Assembly: GCA_023512835.1 (NCBI GenBank)
Contig: CM042085.1
Span: 5,648,062-5,712,061, forward strand
Direction of reading: 5' to 3'
DNA: 64,000 nt
DNA from: Taxillus chinensis
Lineage: Eukaryota; Streptophyta; Magnoliopsida; Santalales; Loranthaceae
Within the stretch, counting starts at the first letter, position 1. Every line of letters starts with the position of its first letter. Below are positions 23,882 to 36,399 of the stretch, piece by piece. Position numbers and translations under genes: made by a program. The notes beneath the pieces were generated by a model. That model did no database searches, was not told the origin of the DNA, and saw nothing but the letters and a program-made list of their open reading frames with translations.

Positions 23882-26800
23882 ATGAAGACCATTCCTGTGA
23901 TTATAATGGGATGTGGCGGCGTGGGGCGTCATCTACTCCAACATGTTATCTCCTGCAGATCACTTCACGCCAAACAGGTCACTTCATTGTTTCAAAGTTC
24001 AAACATGGCCATTTAGTGATTAACATGCCCATTTAGTTATCTTTTATCGATCAATAGTCCATACATATTTTAAGATGCTTCATTTTTTTCCCGGGTAATG
24101 CGATTTTTCGATGTTTGAGCTTGCCTCCCATTGCAATATCTGAATTGGGTTGTGATGCTTTGGAGGCCTATGCTTTATCAGGGGGTGCGCATAAAGGTTG
24201 TAGGCTTATGCGACAGCAAGTCGTTGGTTGTCGCATCCGATTTGTTCACTGAGGAGTTGGGCGATGATATCTTACTGGAAGTGTGCCGGGTAAAGTTAGA
24301 GGGTTCTTCTTTGCTGGAACTCGCAAGCTTCGGTAGTTTCTTTCTTCTTTTTTACTGCTACGAGCTTGGTTTTTGTTGCTGCGATTGTTTTCGTTCATTT
24401 TTTTTCTACTTTTCATGGATATCTGTTTCAAAGAAATAGCAGGTGTTTGTGGGAGTTTAATTTTGTTAATGAACACATATTTATTTATGCAGAATTTACA
24501 ATTTTGAAAGGTTTATAAGCATGTTACAAAATTTTTTTAATAAGCATGTTATGAACCAAAAACGAACAAAAAAAAAAAAAACTTCCCCAACGTCCTCAAA
24601 GTACGTAGTGCTTGATATGGTATAATGCTTTGGGCTTGAATGAAGGGAGAGAAACCTCCACTTCATCCCTTCTCGTTCTTGCCATTCGCCTCAATCTAAG
24701 CCAGGCCAGAGTTGCCTATATATAATAATAATAATAATAATGTTTTTTTTGTTGTTGATCTAGCTAAGCATTTATTTAAAACTATATGAAGCTATTTCCC
24801 AGTGTTATTCCATAACTCATCATTACATTGTATGCATTTTCCTATTTCTATAATGCAGGCAAATGTGAAGTACATGGTCATATAGAGTTAGCAAGAAAAA
24901 TTATAGGCATTTCAACTCGTCTAGTTTTATCAACAGGTTTGCTTCCCATCTGATCTACTTTTTTGCACTTCTTAGCGTTCTTGGTCACTGCATATTGAAT
25001 GTAAATAGCTTGCCTGTCCACAGTCATTCAATATTTTTTGACGTGTTAACTAGTGCATAATGTGCTTTTTGGAGGGGCAGAGGAAGTTCTTATGTAAGGG
25101 GGATACTATTAAATTCTCTAGCATTTTATTGATTTTATAGAAACTAGCAAATGCTTGCCTTAGGATTATTTGTCCAGCTTTAAATATTATTTTGATTTGA
25201 TTGTATTGCCACAGGTTTGGCAATCATAGATTGCTCTGCTAGTTCAGAAACTGTTGCCCTACTGACCCAGGCTGCTGATTTGGGTTGCTGCATTGTGCTA
25301 GCCAATAAAAAACCTCTTACTTCTAGAATGGTAATCAACCTATATAGAAGGTGCTCTTCATACATATGTAAATTACAATTCCTGGAATGGGAATAATGTT
25401 TCTGCATGCAATGCATGGAAAATTGTCCTCTTTCCAGTAGTTGTATACACCATGACAAAATCAAAGTAATTAGAGGACATTCGCCTGTAAACTCTTTCTT
25501 GTTGTTCCTCCGTTCACTAGATTCCTTCTCCATTATATATGCTCGCTAGATAAATTGCAGAACTCCTATAGCAACTGACACATTGAAAGTGAACTGTTTG
25601 ACCCTCTATGCAGGAAGATTATGAAAAATTAGTCTCACATCCACGGCGCATTCGTCATGAGTCAACTGTAAGTGGGTTTGCTCTTCATGCATCTATTAGA
25701 AATTTTTTACTACTGATGTAGCAAGAATATAGGATACTCAATGAGTTGTTACTGTGATTGATTTCCCTTAAAATTCATATTCTACCTATCTTTGTAAAAT
25801 AGCTCAAATTCATATGGAAGGCAATTATGCTTCTGCAGGAATGTAATTCTACATTCCTGACAGGAATGTATATTTTTTTTTATTCATATGTTACTCCAGA
25901 AAGTTGTGACCCTCATGTTTAAGAAGCCAAAATTGATCTTTGGGGGAAATTTTCTTCTTTTTGTTTGAAATCTTGTAATGTTTATTAATTTTCTAATTTT
26001 TGAACAACGATGAAATGATTCTAAAGTTATGAAGCTAATACTTTATTGTTTAATTTCAAAAACATGGAAGAAAAAAAAGCTCCCTCAATTTTTTCACTTT
26101 AAAAGTTACCATTTCTTTGTATTATTAATCAGAATTATAAGTTTTTTGATAAAAAATGTCCCATAATAATTTTGTTGTATGAAGGAATTCGCCTCAACAA
26201 ATTGTTTCCAAATGATTTGATTTGAAATATAATGAAAATTTTATCCTTGATTTCTTTCTGCCTTGAATTAAAATTTGCATGATGCAGGACAAGTTTTTGT
26301 CTTTTGCCATCCGAGGATATGGTTTTTCACTGCCACCCTTGGGGTGCTTTCTTGCAATGACTTAAGTCTTGTATATTTACTCACCTTATTAATGTTAGGT
26401 TGGTGCTGGCCTTCCTGTCATAGCATCTCTAAATCGCCTACTTTCATCTGGGGACCCCATCTATCGAATTATTGGGAGCTTGAGTGGTATTACATTTTAT
26501 GTGCATTGACCGTATCAGTAGATTAGATTTTCCTACATCTTGCTTAATATTTTAGAATTCACATAAGTCATCAATCATTATAATATGGGCAGATATTGCT
26601 TGAAAGCCATCTTGTGTGTGTTTGTGAAACAGGTACCTTGGGATATGTGATGAGTGAGGTTGAAGATGGAAAACCATTCAGTCAAGTTGTTAGAGCTGCA
26701 AAAAGCCTTGGGTATACTGAACCAGGTCTGTAAACTTGCAATTTTGCAACACGACATTCTTAACTAGTTCAAGACTTCTGTAGAAATGATATTTTCTGGC

Positions 26801-28703
26801 ATGAAAATTTGTAAACGTATAACACTGAAATTCTGTTGCTTTTTACTTTGTTTTTAAGTTTTTCCAGATATTAAATTTATTATCTTTTCTTTCTATGACT
26901 TACAATTTCTGTTGCTCTTCCACTCTCTTTCAGATAGGGAAAGAAGGAAAAAATGAGTCGGGGAAGAAATCCATAATCTGATATGAATCATATGATTGGG
27001 TTGTGTTCACGCTTTTCTTCTTTCTGTGTTTTGTTAGACTTCTACTCATTGCTTTGTCCTTATCATGTTGTGTTGACAACAGGGTTGGCACGCCCAATAA
27101 TGCATTGTCAGCCCTGTTCTGAAATTTTAAGTACAATTTTTGGTTGAAGGCGTCTAGTAGATAATAGACTGATTTTCTTCTCAGCAGTAAATGAATGCAT
27201 GGAATTTTATCCTATTATATATATATATATTTGTAGACAGCATCTAAATTTCAATATTTGTAGACATCATATATATATTTATAAGCGATGTGATGAGGTT
27301 GTTTTGTATGCTTATGTCATAGATCCACGAGATGACCTTGGTGGGATGGACGTGGCAAGAAAGGCAAGCTTATTTCTACTTTTTGTATGCTTGATTTTGT
27401 CCAATTTTTAATTTTGAAGTCTTCAAGCCTTTCTATGTGATGTATTTAAATTGTAAAACATGTCATCTACAAGGTAGGCCTAAAATATATGGTTACTGAA
27501 GTATCATAGCGAATAGGAACCAACCTTTTATATCCTAGGTTCTAATTTTACGTGTTGATTTCCTGCTGTTGACATTTTGATGGGATCATCTGTTAATTTT
27601 TCATGTGATTCTATTTCTTCTTACAATGTGTTATTTTCTTTTAAAAAAAATGAATTGATCAACTTGTTCAGTTTAGCACTCTTCTGGCATATGGAATCCT
27701 CCTGGGGGAACCTTCCCTAACTAGGTCCACATTTAGATAGTTTTCATTTTGTATTATCTCAGATATTTTTATATTGTATATATCAATATATATACTAATA
27801 TGTTGCTAATATGTGTGGTGCACAATTTTTTTTGGAAGTTGAGTACTGATTATTGGATTAGATTACCAAAGAAATAATTAAATAAATAGGATGAATATTT
27901 ATCAAGTAAAAGAGTCTTATTCCAGAGGTCTCAAGTCAAGTGGATGCTGAAATGTCTCTAGTTAAGTTATTTATAATTAAGAGAACAATTCCACTAAGAG
28001 TTTACGCAGTGCAAACAAACACCCCTTTAGAAAGGTGGTCATGAGGATCTTATGTTACAGGGTAGCATGTCTTTAGCATATCTCCTAGTAAATAGTATAT
28101 ATATTTGGCAGCTAATCTGCTGAGACATTCTTTTATAATTCTATAACTTACGTTTTCTGTGATACAGGCTCTTATCCTTTCTCGGCTTCTTGGTCAGCAT
28201 ATTAACTTAGATAACATTAAAGTTAGTACAAATTTTTTATTCTTAATTCTCAGTCCTTGTAGCTATTATATCGATCAGCTCTCTGTGTTCTATGTTTTCA
28301 TCCACAAAAAATCCTGCCTTCGATTCAAGTGTAGCGCTTTTCTTCATTGTAGATTGAAAGTTTATATCCAGAGGAAATGGGACCTGGTTTAATGACTACC
28401 GAAGATTTCCTTGACAATGGGCTTTCATTGTTTGATAAAAGTATTCAGGATAGAATTGTAAAGGCCTCTTCAAATGGTAATGTGCTTCGTTATGTCTGTG
28501 TAATCGAGGACTCAAGGTACACCTTCATTTTACTTTTGCATTGTATTTGCATGTTAAATTCTTTAAGCATTTCCCCCCTTCATTTCCCCCCCTTTTCATT
28601 TGAAGCAATTCATTAACTTTCATGGCAGATGTGAAGTTGGCATTCAGGAAATTCCAAAGAATTCTCCCCTGGGAAGATTGAGAGGAAGTGACAATTTGGT
28701 CAG

Positions 28704-28754
<51 letters not shown>

Positions 28755-29302
28755 TCTAAATGTACACTTTAATCTCACTACAGTTGTTAACACAAGTACA
28801 CAACCACCAAATTAAACGTTTAAATCCTTTCTCAGCTGGGTATGAATTGGAGGTGGGAAATGATTTAAAATTTCTGTTCTGTCCTCTTTCTAAACATCTG
28901 CCCTTTGCGACCATGCATCCCTCGCAACATTTTTTTATTTTATGTTTGCCTTGATGATTATTTAACATCCTCCTCTTTCTATCATGCTTGATCAATTGAT
29001 GCAATAAGATACCCCTGTGTTCTGGCATAAAGTCAGAACTTTGTTCATCATGCAGATGAAGGAGTCCTAGATTGCTCTCCATACAAGATAAGTAGCATCA
29101 TTATATGGGGAATTTTTATCAGCAATTTACACTTTTTAATTTGATGTGGGTGCAGTTGGAAATATACAGCCGCTGCTACCGCCAACAGCCGTTGGTTATC
29201 CAAGGTGCTGGAGCGGGCAACGATACTACCGCTGCTGGTGTCCTTGCTGATATCCTGGATATGCAAGATCTTTTTTCACGTCAAATTTGTTTGTCAGTGT
29301 AA
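23882..29302 (+). CDS. Homoserine dehydrogenase-like protein (monofunctional)
   Basis: Twelve exons join in frame: 23882-23977, 24182-24332, 24859-24936, 25215-25330, 25614-25667, 26399-26486, 26633-26725, 27323-27363, 28168-28221, 28353-28516, 28629-28698 and 29156-29302 (stop), giving 383 residues. An N-terminal Rossmann motif GCGGVG (10-15) binds NAD(P). The substrate-domain signatures GTLGYVM (195-201) and [14 protein letters not shown] (226-239) follow; D235 and K239 fit the catalytic Asp/Lys pair of homoserine dehydrogenases. There is no aspartate-kinase or ACT domain and no obvious plastid transit peptide, unlike the bifunctional threonine/methionine-pathway enzyme. I therefore expect a cytosolic protein with this fold, matching what I recall as At5g21060; activity on homoserine is not proven. 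Intron 8 starts with GC instead of GT. Confidence 0.9.
28703..28751. repeat. Compound (CT)n(CA)n microsatellite in intron 11
   Basis: About 10 CT units run directly into about 15 CA units. The tract starts four bases after the splice donor of intron 11 of the homoserine dehydrogenase-like gene. It is a candidate polymorphic marker. Confidence 0.9.
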
Positions 29303-31157
29303 AACCCAGTTAATAAAGGCCCGTTGCAGTTCTAAAATTCAATCTGAGAAAGCTAAAACAAACACGTTGAGTTTGGATTCGATAGAAAACTCCTAGCTGC
29401 GTCTATCATGTCATGAATATGTGAAAAACAGATGCAATTTGGTGATTCATGGCACCGACGACGGATCCTTTGTTAATTCATAGAAGGGCCTTCCTTTTAT
29501 CTTTTCTTTCCTCTTATTTTTAAATCCTAGTGTATAAAGTGATGTGTTGCTTTATCTTGTTGATTTTCTGTTTCTCATTTAACACCATCTTTATGCTATT
29601 TTAATAGGAATGAAAGATAATTTTACAACGAGCATCATAAAATTTATGTACCTGTTTACGAGGTGAAATAAATCTTCAAAAGGCAAGCAAATTTTATTGA
29701 ACTCTTTTAACGCATATTTTTAAAAAAAATTACATTTAAGACTTTCATTGTTTCTGGAAAATTGATTTTCGAGAAAATAATTTTTTTCATTTTTTAGTTT
29801 TGGTTGAAGTTGGAAAATGTTTAACAAAATATTAATTTTAATTTACAAAAAATGCTAGTATATTTATATGGAAAATGACTTCTATATTTGATATAATAAA
29901 ATCATTAACAATGTTCTTTCCGTTTCAAATTTTATTTAAAAATGTTTTAAAAAATTTTCTTAAAATTTTATATTGTAATCAAACAACAAAAAATAATTTT
30001 ATTTTGAAAGAAATATTTTTTAAATGCCCCATATTTTTGCCAAACAAACAGAACTTAAACTTGTATGTTGGATTTTAATATTAAACATAGACAGTTATTT
30101 AGCACATATTTATTGAGTTATAATACAATAAAATCCTATGAAGTTCCTCGGGGCTCCAAAGAAAACTATTGTAAAATATGGGGGAGGGATAAACTATTGT
30201 AAACCAATATAGAAGCACAGTTAATATGAGAAACCCTCCAACGAATTTTGAATTAGGTGTAGCAATTAACAACCCATATTAAAAAAATAATAACAATAAC
30301 AATAGTTCAAAAAAGAAACAACAACAATCTTAATGACAATGACAATATCCTTCCTTTGGTGGTTCATTTTTGTCTTTTGACAGTAACAAGTAAGATGTGC
30401 TACCACTTGAGAGTGAGAATATGAAAGTTCTTTTACTTTTATTCTCTGATCTGCAAATTAAGAGGGAGAAGATGAGAGTTCTCTTTCTTATTATTTATTG
30501 TTTTTATAGCGGGTGTTCTAATTACAATTTATTTTTAGTTGGTAATCATTCCAAAGTATTATATTTTTATTTTTAATGTAACCATTCTTAAAAAAAAACG
30601 AGAGAAAAAATGAATACTTTAACACTTTCATTATATTTTAAAATATGAAAGATATCTAATCTAAACTGTTAACTGAAATTAAAGTTTAACCAAAATTACC
30701 TTCTTATTTGATAGCGGGATCATATAAATTTTCAAATATTATAAAATTTGACAGGTATTTTAATTTAAAATTGACACAAGTTAATGTGTTAAAAAATAAT
30801 GTCTTGTTCATAAATTGAAGTGTAACTTTTATTTTTTTAAAAAGCTTCCAATGTGAGACTGTGTTTCATTTAATTTTAATTAAAGCGGTCAAAATAAAAT
30901 CTTATTAAATACAGATAAAACAAAATAAAAATAAAAATGGGCCAATGGCAAAGTTTTACAAAATTGGCACGAACCAAATAGTTTTGGTTAGTACGGCGCC
31001 GTTTCCGTGTCTTCATTTTTTTTTTTTAAAATGTGTCGCGCTCGCTAAAGACATCATTGCACTCCGCTTGCAGCTATTGCATTACAGCTAATAATAAGTC
31101 AAAAGTTACCGAGTCCGAGCCACAACCCATATCTCACAAAACTCACAAGCCCCAACG
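29303..31157. other. AT-rich intergenic region and lipid-transfer-gene promoter
   Basis: Holds the 3' end of the dehydrogenase-like gene (an AATAAA occurs at 29312 but is very close to the stop), AT-rich filler at 29680-30900 with decayed-repeat character, and the promoter of the next gene in the last few hundred bases. No further gene was recognised. Confidence 0.5.
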
Positions 31158-33179
31158 ATGGCTAGGCTCGGCGGCGGCGCTTTCCTAATTGCCACGGTGG
31201 CGTTGGCGGCGGCGATGTTCGTGGCGCGGGGGACGGGGGTGGCGGATACGGATCAGGAGTGCTTGAGGAGCGTGGTGAACGCGTCGGACTGTCTGCCGTA
31301 CCTGCGAGGAGGCAGCAATCTGACGGCGCCGGGGAGGGGCTGCTGCCCGGAGATGGCGGGGCTGTTGGAGAGCCGCCCAGCGTGCATCTGCCACCTTCTC
31401 TCAAACTCCTCCACATCCTCCGGCGGCGGCGGAGGCGGCAACTTCGTCCTCGACGTCAACAGGACTCTCCAGCTTCCTACTGCCTGCAATCTATCTACCT
31501 CTTTCAATGTTTCCCTCTGCCCAGGTACCCCCACACTAATAATAATAATAATAATAATAATAATTCCAAAGTCACAATCTGACATTGTTTTAGGTTTCAC
31601 TCACCGAGTCACTGTCAATGATCCAACTCGTGAGTAATGTGTGTGTTTGGAGAAGTCCCACACGCACCCAGGTTTTTTTTTTTTTTTTGGTTATTTTTTA
31701 AATAATAAAATGGAGAGAAACATACCATTTTCATGAATAACTTAATTGATTGTTGCCCATATTACTGTATCAAGTTTGTTTTTCTTTTTTTCATGTAAAC
31801 TTTTTTCTACATTTTATTGGTTGACAGCTACTGGGTATCCAATTGGATCTTCATCATCAAATGGAACAGCCACGTCACCAGGTACCTTCTTAATCACCAG
31901 TTGGAGTTTACTTGGCTTTTAAACTCAATTTGTTGCAAGCAGGGCATTATAAACATATCACTGGTTAAAAGTTTATACATTAAGTTTTAATAATTAAACT
32001 TCGGCACGAGTATTCATTTTGTTTACAAAATAATAAATTAATGTTAGTTTGATTTTCAAAATTGTTGTTAGTTTGCATTTTTCATGCTCCAAATGAAAGA
32101 TTATGATTGTTTATTGAAGAGATTAAAATGCTGCAAAGTTATAGTTTAAACATTTGATTTGTTCGTTTCACATGACATATATATGTCACATGCCATCTTC
32201 TCTTCAAAAACTGCTGGACAAAAAATTAATATAATAAAACATTATAGTACCCACCAAATTGGAACTCGATTCAATTTATTTATTGTCATATGAGTGACGC
32301 CAGTGCATTTGATTTATTGTTAATACATCGTTGTAAAATTGTTGTAATTTTTTTATAATTTAATATGTTGATATGTTATGGTTATTTAATGATTATGTAA
32401 CTTGAATAGTAAATTACGGTAATTTATGATATTTTTACAGTTTATTTAAAAAATAAATAATTATATATTTCTCTTGGATGTTAAACAATGTTGATGTGAT
32501 TATCAAAGAAAAAACTAAGTTTTGTGAATCAAATTTTTTAAATTCATATGACCATATGCGTGGAGAAAAGGTTATGCCTCTAGGTATGTTGGGGTAATTA
32601 ACTAAACTCCATGGGCTTGGGCCTGGTAAAAAAAAGTACTATATTTGACTTTGAGTTCCACTTTGGTGGTGTTACCCAACCCAGTTTCAACCTACCGCAC
32701 GTATTTATTTTATTCACATGTTTCTGTATTTTTTTATTATTGTTCATCGCTTGCTACTTTTTTTTTTTTTTTCAAATAACATATTTAGTTTCCAAGAGTA
32801 ATATTATGGTCAAGTCCATCTTATAGCACATTTATAACAGATTTTAAATATGAGGGGTTGATTTTTTAATAAATAAACAAATGTGATTAGTTCTAAGTAT
32901 ATACTAATTAAGAGTTGTCATTTATCAAACAATACCGTTAGTTACGTCCATTCATTGAAAAATCGATGGCTTAGATTGAAGATTTGCTGTTAACATGTTA
33001 CAAGCTCATACACTTTTGAATTGGTACTCGTCACAGTTTGATTGCGTTTTGCAGATGGTGGTACAGCAGCGGAAGGCAATAAAAGTGGAGCATCTGGCAT
33101 TGTTGCTTCTTGGCTTGCTGTCGCCTTCCTTTCTAGCTTACCAGTTACCACTTTCATTTGTTCTTGCACTCTCTTCTGA
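31158..33179 (+). CDS. GPI-anchored non-specific lipid transfer protein (xylogen/LTPG type)
   Basis: Three exons: 31158-31524, 31828-31881 and 33055-33179 (stop), 181 residues. An N-terminal signal peptide (about 1-29) precedes the eight-cysteine lipid-transfer motif: C35, C45, C62-C63, C76-x-C78, C110, C121. Six N-glycosylation sequons lie in or near the domain (N41, N54, N83, N101, N111, N117). A Ser/Gly/Thr-rich linker follows, then a hydrophobic C-terminal tail after SGASG that fits a GPI-attachment signal. The protein should sit on the outer face of the plasma membrane or in the wall and carry hydrophobic ligands. A Gly run interrupts the CxC-to-C7 loop. The first exon is strongly GC-rich. 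Its tail-to-tail position beside hyccin matches Arabidopsis XYP1 (At5g64080) as I recall it. A plausible AATAAA is at 33359-33364. Confidence 0.88.
31537..31564. repeat. (AAT)n microsatellite in intron 1 of the lipid transfer gene
   Basis: About nine AAT/TAA units start 13 bases after the splice donor. Simple repeat, probably length-variable. Confidence 0.9.
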
Positions 33180-33358
33180 TTTGTAGTATGATTATATCTA
33201 TCTCACTTGGTCATTCATAATATTTATGTATAAAGCTACGAGCCTATAACTCCAGTGAGAGGCTAAGAGCTGAGCTCTTCCAACCCTAACTCCTTTCCAT
33301 AAAACATAGAAAACCCCATTCTAGTCTATTAACCACCCCAAAACGTGTTATAATCATC

Positions 33359-33364
33359 AATAAA
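33359..33364 (+). terminator. Probable polyadenylation signal of the lipid transfer gene
   Basis: AATAAA 180 bases after the stop codon at 33179 and about 95 bases before the end of the convergent hyccin coding region. It is followed by a short A-rich AATA-repeat tract. Confidence 0.4.
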
Positions 33365-33456
33365 TACATGGAAACACATAAAAATAAATAAATAAATAAA
33401 TAAGTAGGAATAGAAATCACATTGCATTAATGAGTTTCTATGAGTTGGATGGAGTC

Positions 33457-34530
33457 TCAAAGGCTGATGACTCTGGTATTGGGTATCTCTGTTGGGTCCC
33501 ACTCGGCACGTGAGGCGGCGGACGCCATCTGCCCAAGCTTTAGCAGGCTCTGCGTCGCCAGTATCGCCCGCGCATTCACGTCATGCAGCGCCCTCCCGTA
33601 CAAACTACGGCACGCAGCCGCCGCCGCCGTTCTCAGCTCCCCTTCGCCGTTTCCGCCCAACATGCAGTGCCCCAGCACCCTCAGCACCGGCTGCAGAAGC
33701 TCCCACGGCATCGAAATCCTCCCACCTCGGCCGACCACGCTGCTGGGTCCCGTCTCCGCCGCATCGGGGTCGTGCATCTCCTCCCCATCTTGCCCCGCAC
33801 ACGCCCTGCAGAAGTGGCAGAACTCCACCTTCGACTCCACCGGCATCTGCGACACCCTGCCGTAGTAAAGCTCCAGCGCGACCCCCACGATCCTCGCCCG
33901 GCGCGTGGACCTCACCGTCCCGTGTGGCTCCAGGCTCGGCGACACCACCGCTCGGTGCAGCTCCGTGGAGGCTTTGAGGGAGGACGACCCGTTAATGGTA
34001 GAGGAGGCGGTGTCGTGGTAGATGCTGGGGTTGGAGAGGTCGGGGACGGTGACGGTGAGGGACTGGCCACCGCGGGCGGTGGTCTCGTGGGCGTAGAGGG
34101 CGAGGAGGACGGCCTCGAAACCGGCGAGGGGGTTGCGGAGGGCGACGCGGGAGAGGTAGACGCCGGCGAGGATGGGGAGGAAGCGGAGGACGACGAGCTG
34201 GATAGCGGGGTCGGAGGTCTGGAAGGCGTCGTAGAGCCAGCGGCAGAGGGGGTCGTCTCCGACACCAGAGTCGGGGCGGCGGAGGAGGGTTGTTATCTGC
34301 GCGGCGATGCGGTCGTCACGGAGTAGGGCGTCTGCGGGGTCGGCGGATGAGGAGAGGGAGGAGGGGAGTGGGGAGGGGAGGATGGTGGAGAGGGATCGGA
34401 TGGCGGTGAGGGCTTTGGGGAGGGATGCCGACGCTGACGTCTCGGAGGAGGTTGATGACGATCGCGGTGTAGATGGCGACGAGCACGACCGATCGGAGCT
34501 CTTGGCTTTGGGGCTGTTTTGGTCGGACAT
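33457..34530 (-). CDS. Hyccin family protein (PI4-kinase alpha complex subunit)
   Basis: A single uninterrupted exon codes for 357 residues. After a Ser-rich N-terminus (1-45), an alpha-helical body contains PLCRWLYDAFQ, LQLVVLRFLPILAGVYLSR-like and YYGRVSQMPVESK segments typical of plant hyccin/FAM126 proteins. In Arabidopsis, hyccin (HYC1/HYC2) joins NPG and EFOP proteins in tethering PI4K-alpha1 at the plasma membrane, where PI4P is made. GC content is very high for this window, which also creates long antisense frames that are shadows. An internal hydrophobic run (about 110-145) is part of the helical fold rather than a membrane span. It lies tail-to-tail with the lipid transfer gene, with 277 bases between stop codons. 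The ATG at 34530 begins a conserved-looking Ser-rich start; no upstream in-frame ATG was seen. Confidence 0.85.
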   Translation of the reverse strand: MSDQNSPKAKSSDRSCSSPSTPRSSSTSSETSASASLPKALTAIRSLSTILPSPLPSSLSSSADPADALLRDDRIAAQITTLLRRPDSGVGDDPLCRWLYDAFQTSDPAIQLVVLRFLPILAGVYLSRVALRNPLAGFEAVLLALYAHETTARGGQSLTVTVPDLSNPSIYHDTASSTINGSSSLKASTELHRAVVSPSLEPHGTVRSTRRARIVGVALELYYGRVSQMPVESKVEFCHFCRACAGQDGEEMHDPDAAETGPSSVVGRGGRISMPWELLQPVLRVLGHCMLGGNGEGELRTAAAAACRSLYGRALHDVNARAILATQSLLKLGQMASAASRAEWDPTEIPNTRVISL

Positions 34531-36190
34531 TGGTCTTTGGTTTAGTTAATTAGTTTGTGTTTTGTGGACGATGATGATCATTGCGATGAGAATGAAGAAC
34601 GTATAAAAAAACAAAAAGAAAAAAAAAAGAAAAGAAAAGAAAAGAACGGAGCGTGAGATGAGAAATGAGCGATTAAAGAGGATCTAGTTGAGAAATGGCT
34701 TGGCGGCATTCTTGCCTCGTCTGATGCGCCTTTTTTTTTTTGTTTTTGTTTCTTTTAATAGGAAAAGGAAAGTAGAAAATTGTATATTATCATTGTTGTT
34801 CCTAATCTTTTCAAGTGTCTTTAATGCAATATAAAAAAAGAGTTTTGTTACGATCTTTTTCATTATTTGTAACTACATTAAAAAAATCTTGTACTTATAC
34901 AAATATTCGTTTATAATTTTACTTTTAAGTACAAAATAAGTTGCACCCCAAAAAATAAAATAGTTCATTGCTTAATCTATCATTTGTTTGATATTTTTGT
35001 TATTCTTATCATATGTCATGTTGTCGTACATATTATCTTCTTGTTGGGTACTCAGTTGCTCAATTTTGAGTCTACCATCTTCGAACTTTAAGACAACATT
35101 ACATCTTCAACTTGAAGGATTAAAATGTTCGATCTATCATTTGCTTGATATTTGTTTTGTTATTATACTTGGTATGTTATGTTATTGAGTACTTGATATC
35201 TTGAACATTGCTTATCGATTAATTAACTTGTAATATCTAAATTTTTGCTCGATATGCATTTTTTCCGTTGCTCAATATATAATGTATCCAACACTCGACA
35301 TCTCGAGTATTTTGCTTATTGAGCTACTAACTTATAATACTTAAATTACATCTTAATATGCATTCATCATGTTGCTCAATATGCAAAATATTAAACTCTA
35401 ATTACCTGATGGCTGATATGCAATACATCGAACACTTTTAAAAATCCTGTTAGCTTGTTATTTTATCGCATGCCAAACTTTCAATTTTTTTTTGGTAAAA
35501 TGTTTTGCGATTCAAATAGGACCTTTGCTGGAACATTAGTAACAAAACTAATATATAGTAAATAATAACTAAAATACGTATAAAAAAGTTTTACATTTAG
35601 ACACGATAAAGCAAACACTATTTTAATTAAAATATTTAAAATAATTAATCAAATTCTCAAGTTTTAAGAGCATTCCATACTATTTTTATATTTTTTATTT
35701 CTATTTTAGGAGATAAATAATATACTATTTGATATATTTTATTTATCCATTTACGTCTTATTTTTCATATATATTTCTTTAAATTATATTTTTAAAATAT
35801 TTTGTTTAAATTTTTTTTATCCTTTTCATTTATTACATGCAATTAAAAGCACATATATGTTAAAAAAAATTTAAAATTTATTTAGAGGATGAATAGTAAT
35901 TTTTTAAATATGATTTTTTTTCAATTTATATTCCTAAAGAACCTAATATAAAATTTTTTTTAACCAAAACTCTAAAACTATATATAAATTATATGAAAAA
36001 TATTATAGAGTTTATAATCGAGTTAAAATATTTAAAAGTATATAATTAATATTTTAATAAAAATAGTAAAAATCTCAAACTAAATTTTGTATTGTTATTT
36101 AGCCAGCTGAAATCGACTCTTGTTATAGATTTTTCACACGAAGATCCTCTATAATTATGTCTTTTTGATGTACGACCGGGAATCTGAATT
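34531..36190. other. Intergenic region between hyccin and the F-box gene
   Basis: Contains the hyccin promoter (an A/G-rich tract at 34606-34645 lies just upstream of the start), a degenerate tandem repeat at about 35192-35395 and AT-rich filler to about 36190. No coding potential with a recognisable family was found. Confidence 0.5.
35192..35395. repeat. Degenerate tandem repeat, unit about 102 bp
   Basis: The stretch from CTTGATATCTTGAACATTGC at 35192 is repeated from CTCGACATCTCGAGTATTTTGC at 35294. Shared order: ATTGCTTAT, TTGTAATA/ATAATAC, GATATGCATT/AATATGCATTC, and GTTGCTCAATAT. A weak third partial unit follows to about 35440. Confidence 0.55.
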
Positions 36191-36399
36191 CTTTACACAT
36201 CACCCCTTCCCACGGTCACCAGCTATCTTTCTAATCCAACGGTCACCAGCTTCCCACGAAGTCAAAAGACACCAGCCAATCCTCTCCCCCGTCGCATTCA
36301 ATGACCCACTCATCCAGCGGCACGAGCAATAATAATAATTTTTCTGGTTTCCCCCACGCCCAAGCTGCCCCCAAACGCGTAACCCTCCTGTCATCCCAA

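Noticed and set aside
31162..31600. Minus-strand frames opposite the lipid transfer gene
   Set aside because: Pro/Arg-rich antisense shadows of a GC-rich exon.
33583..34326. Long plus-strand open frame (247 residues) and neighbours opposite hyccin
   Set aside because: GC-rich antisense shadow of hyccin; low-complexity Gly/Glu/Val composition and no family signature.
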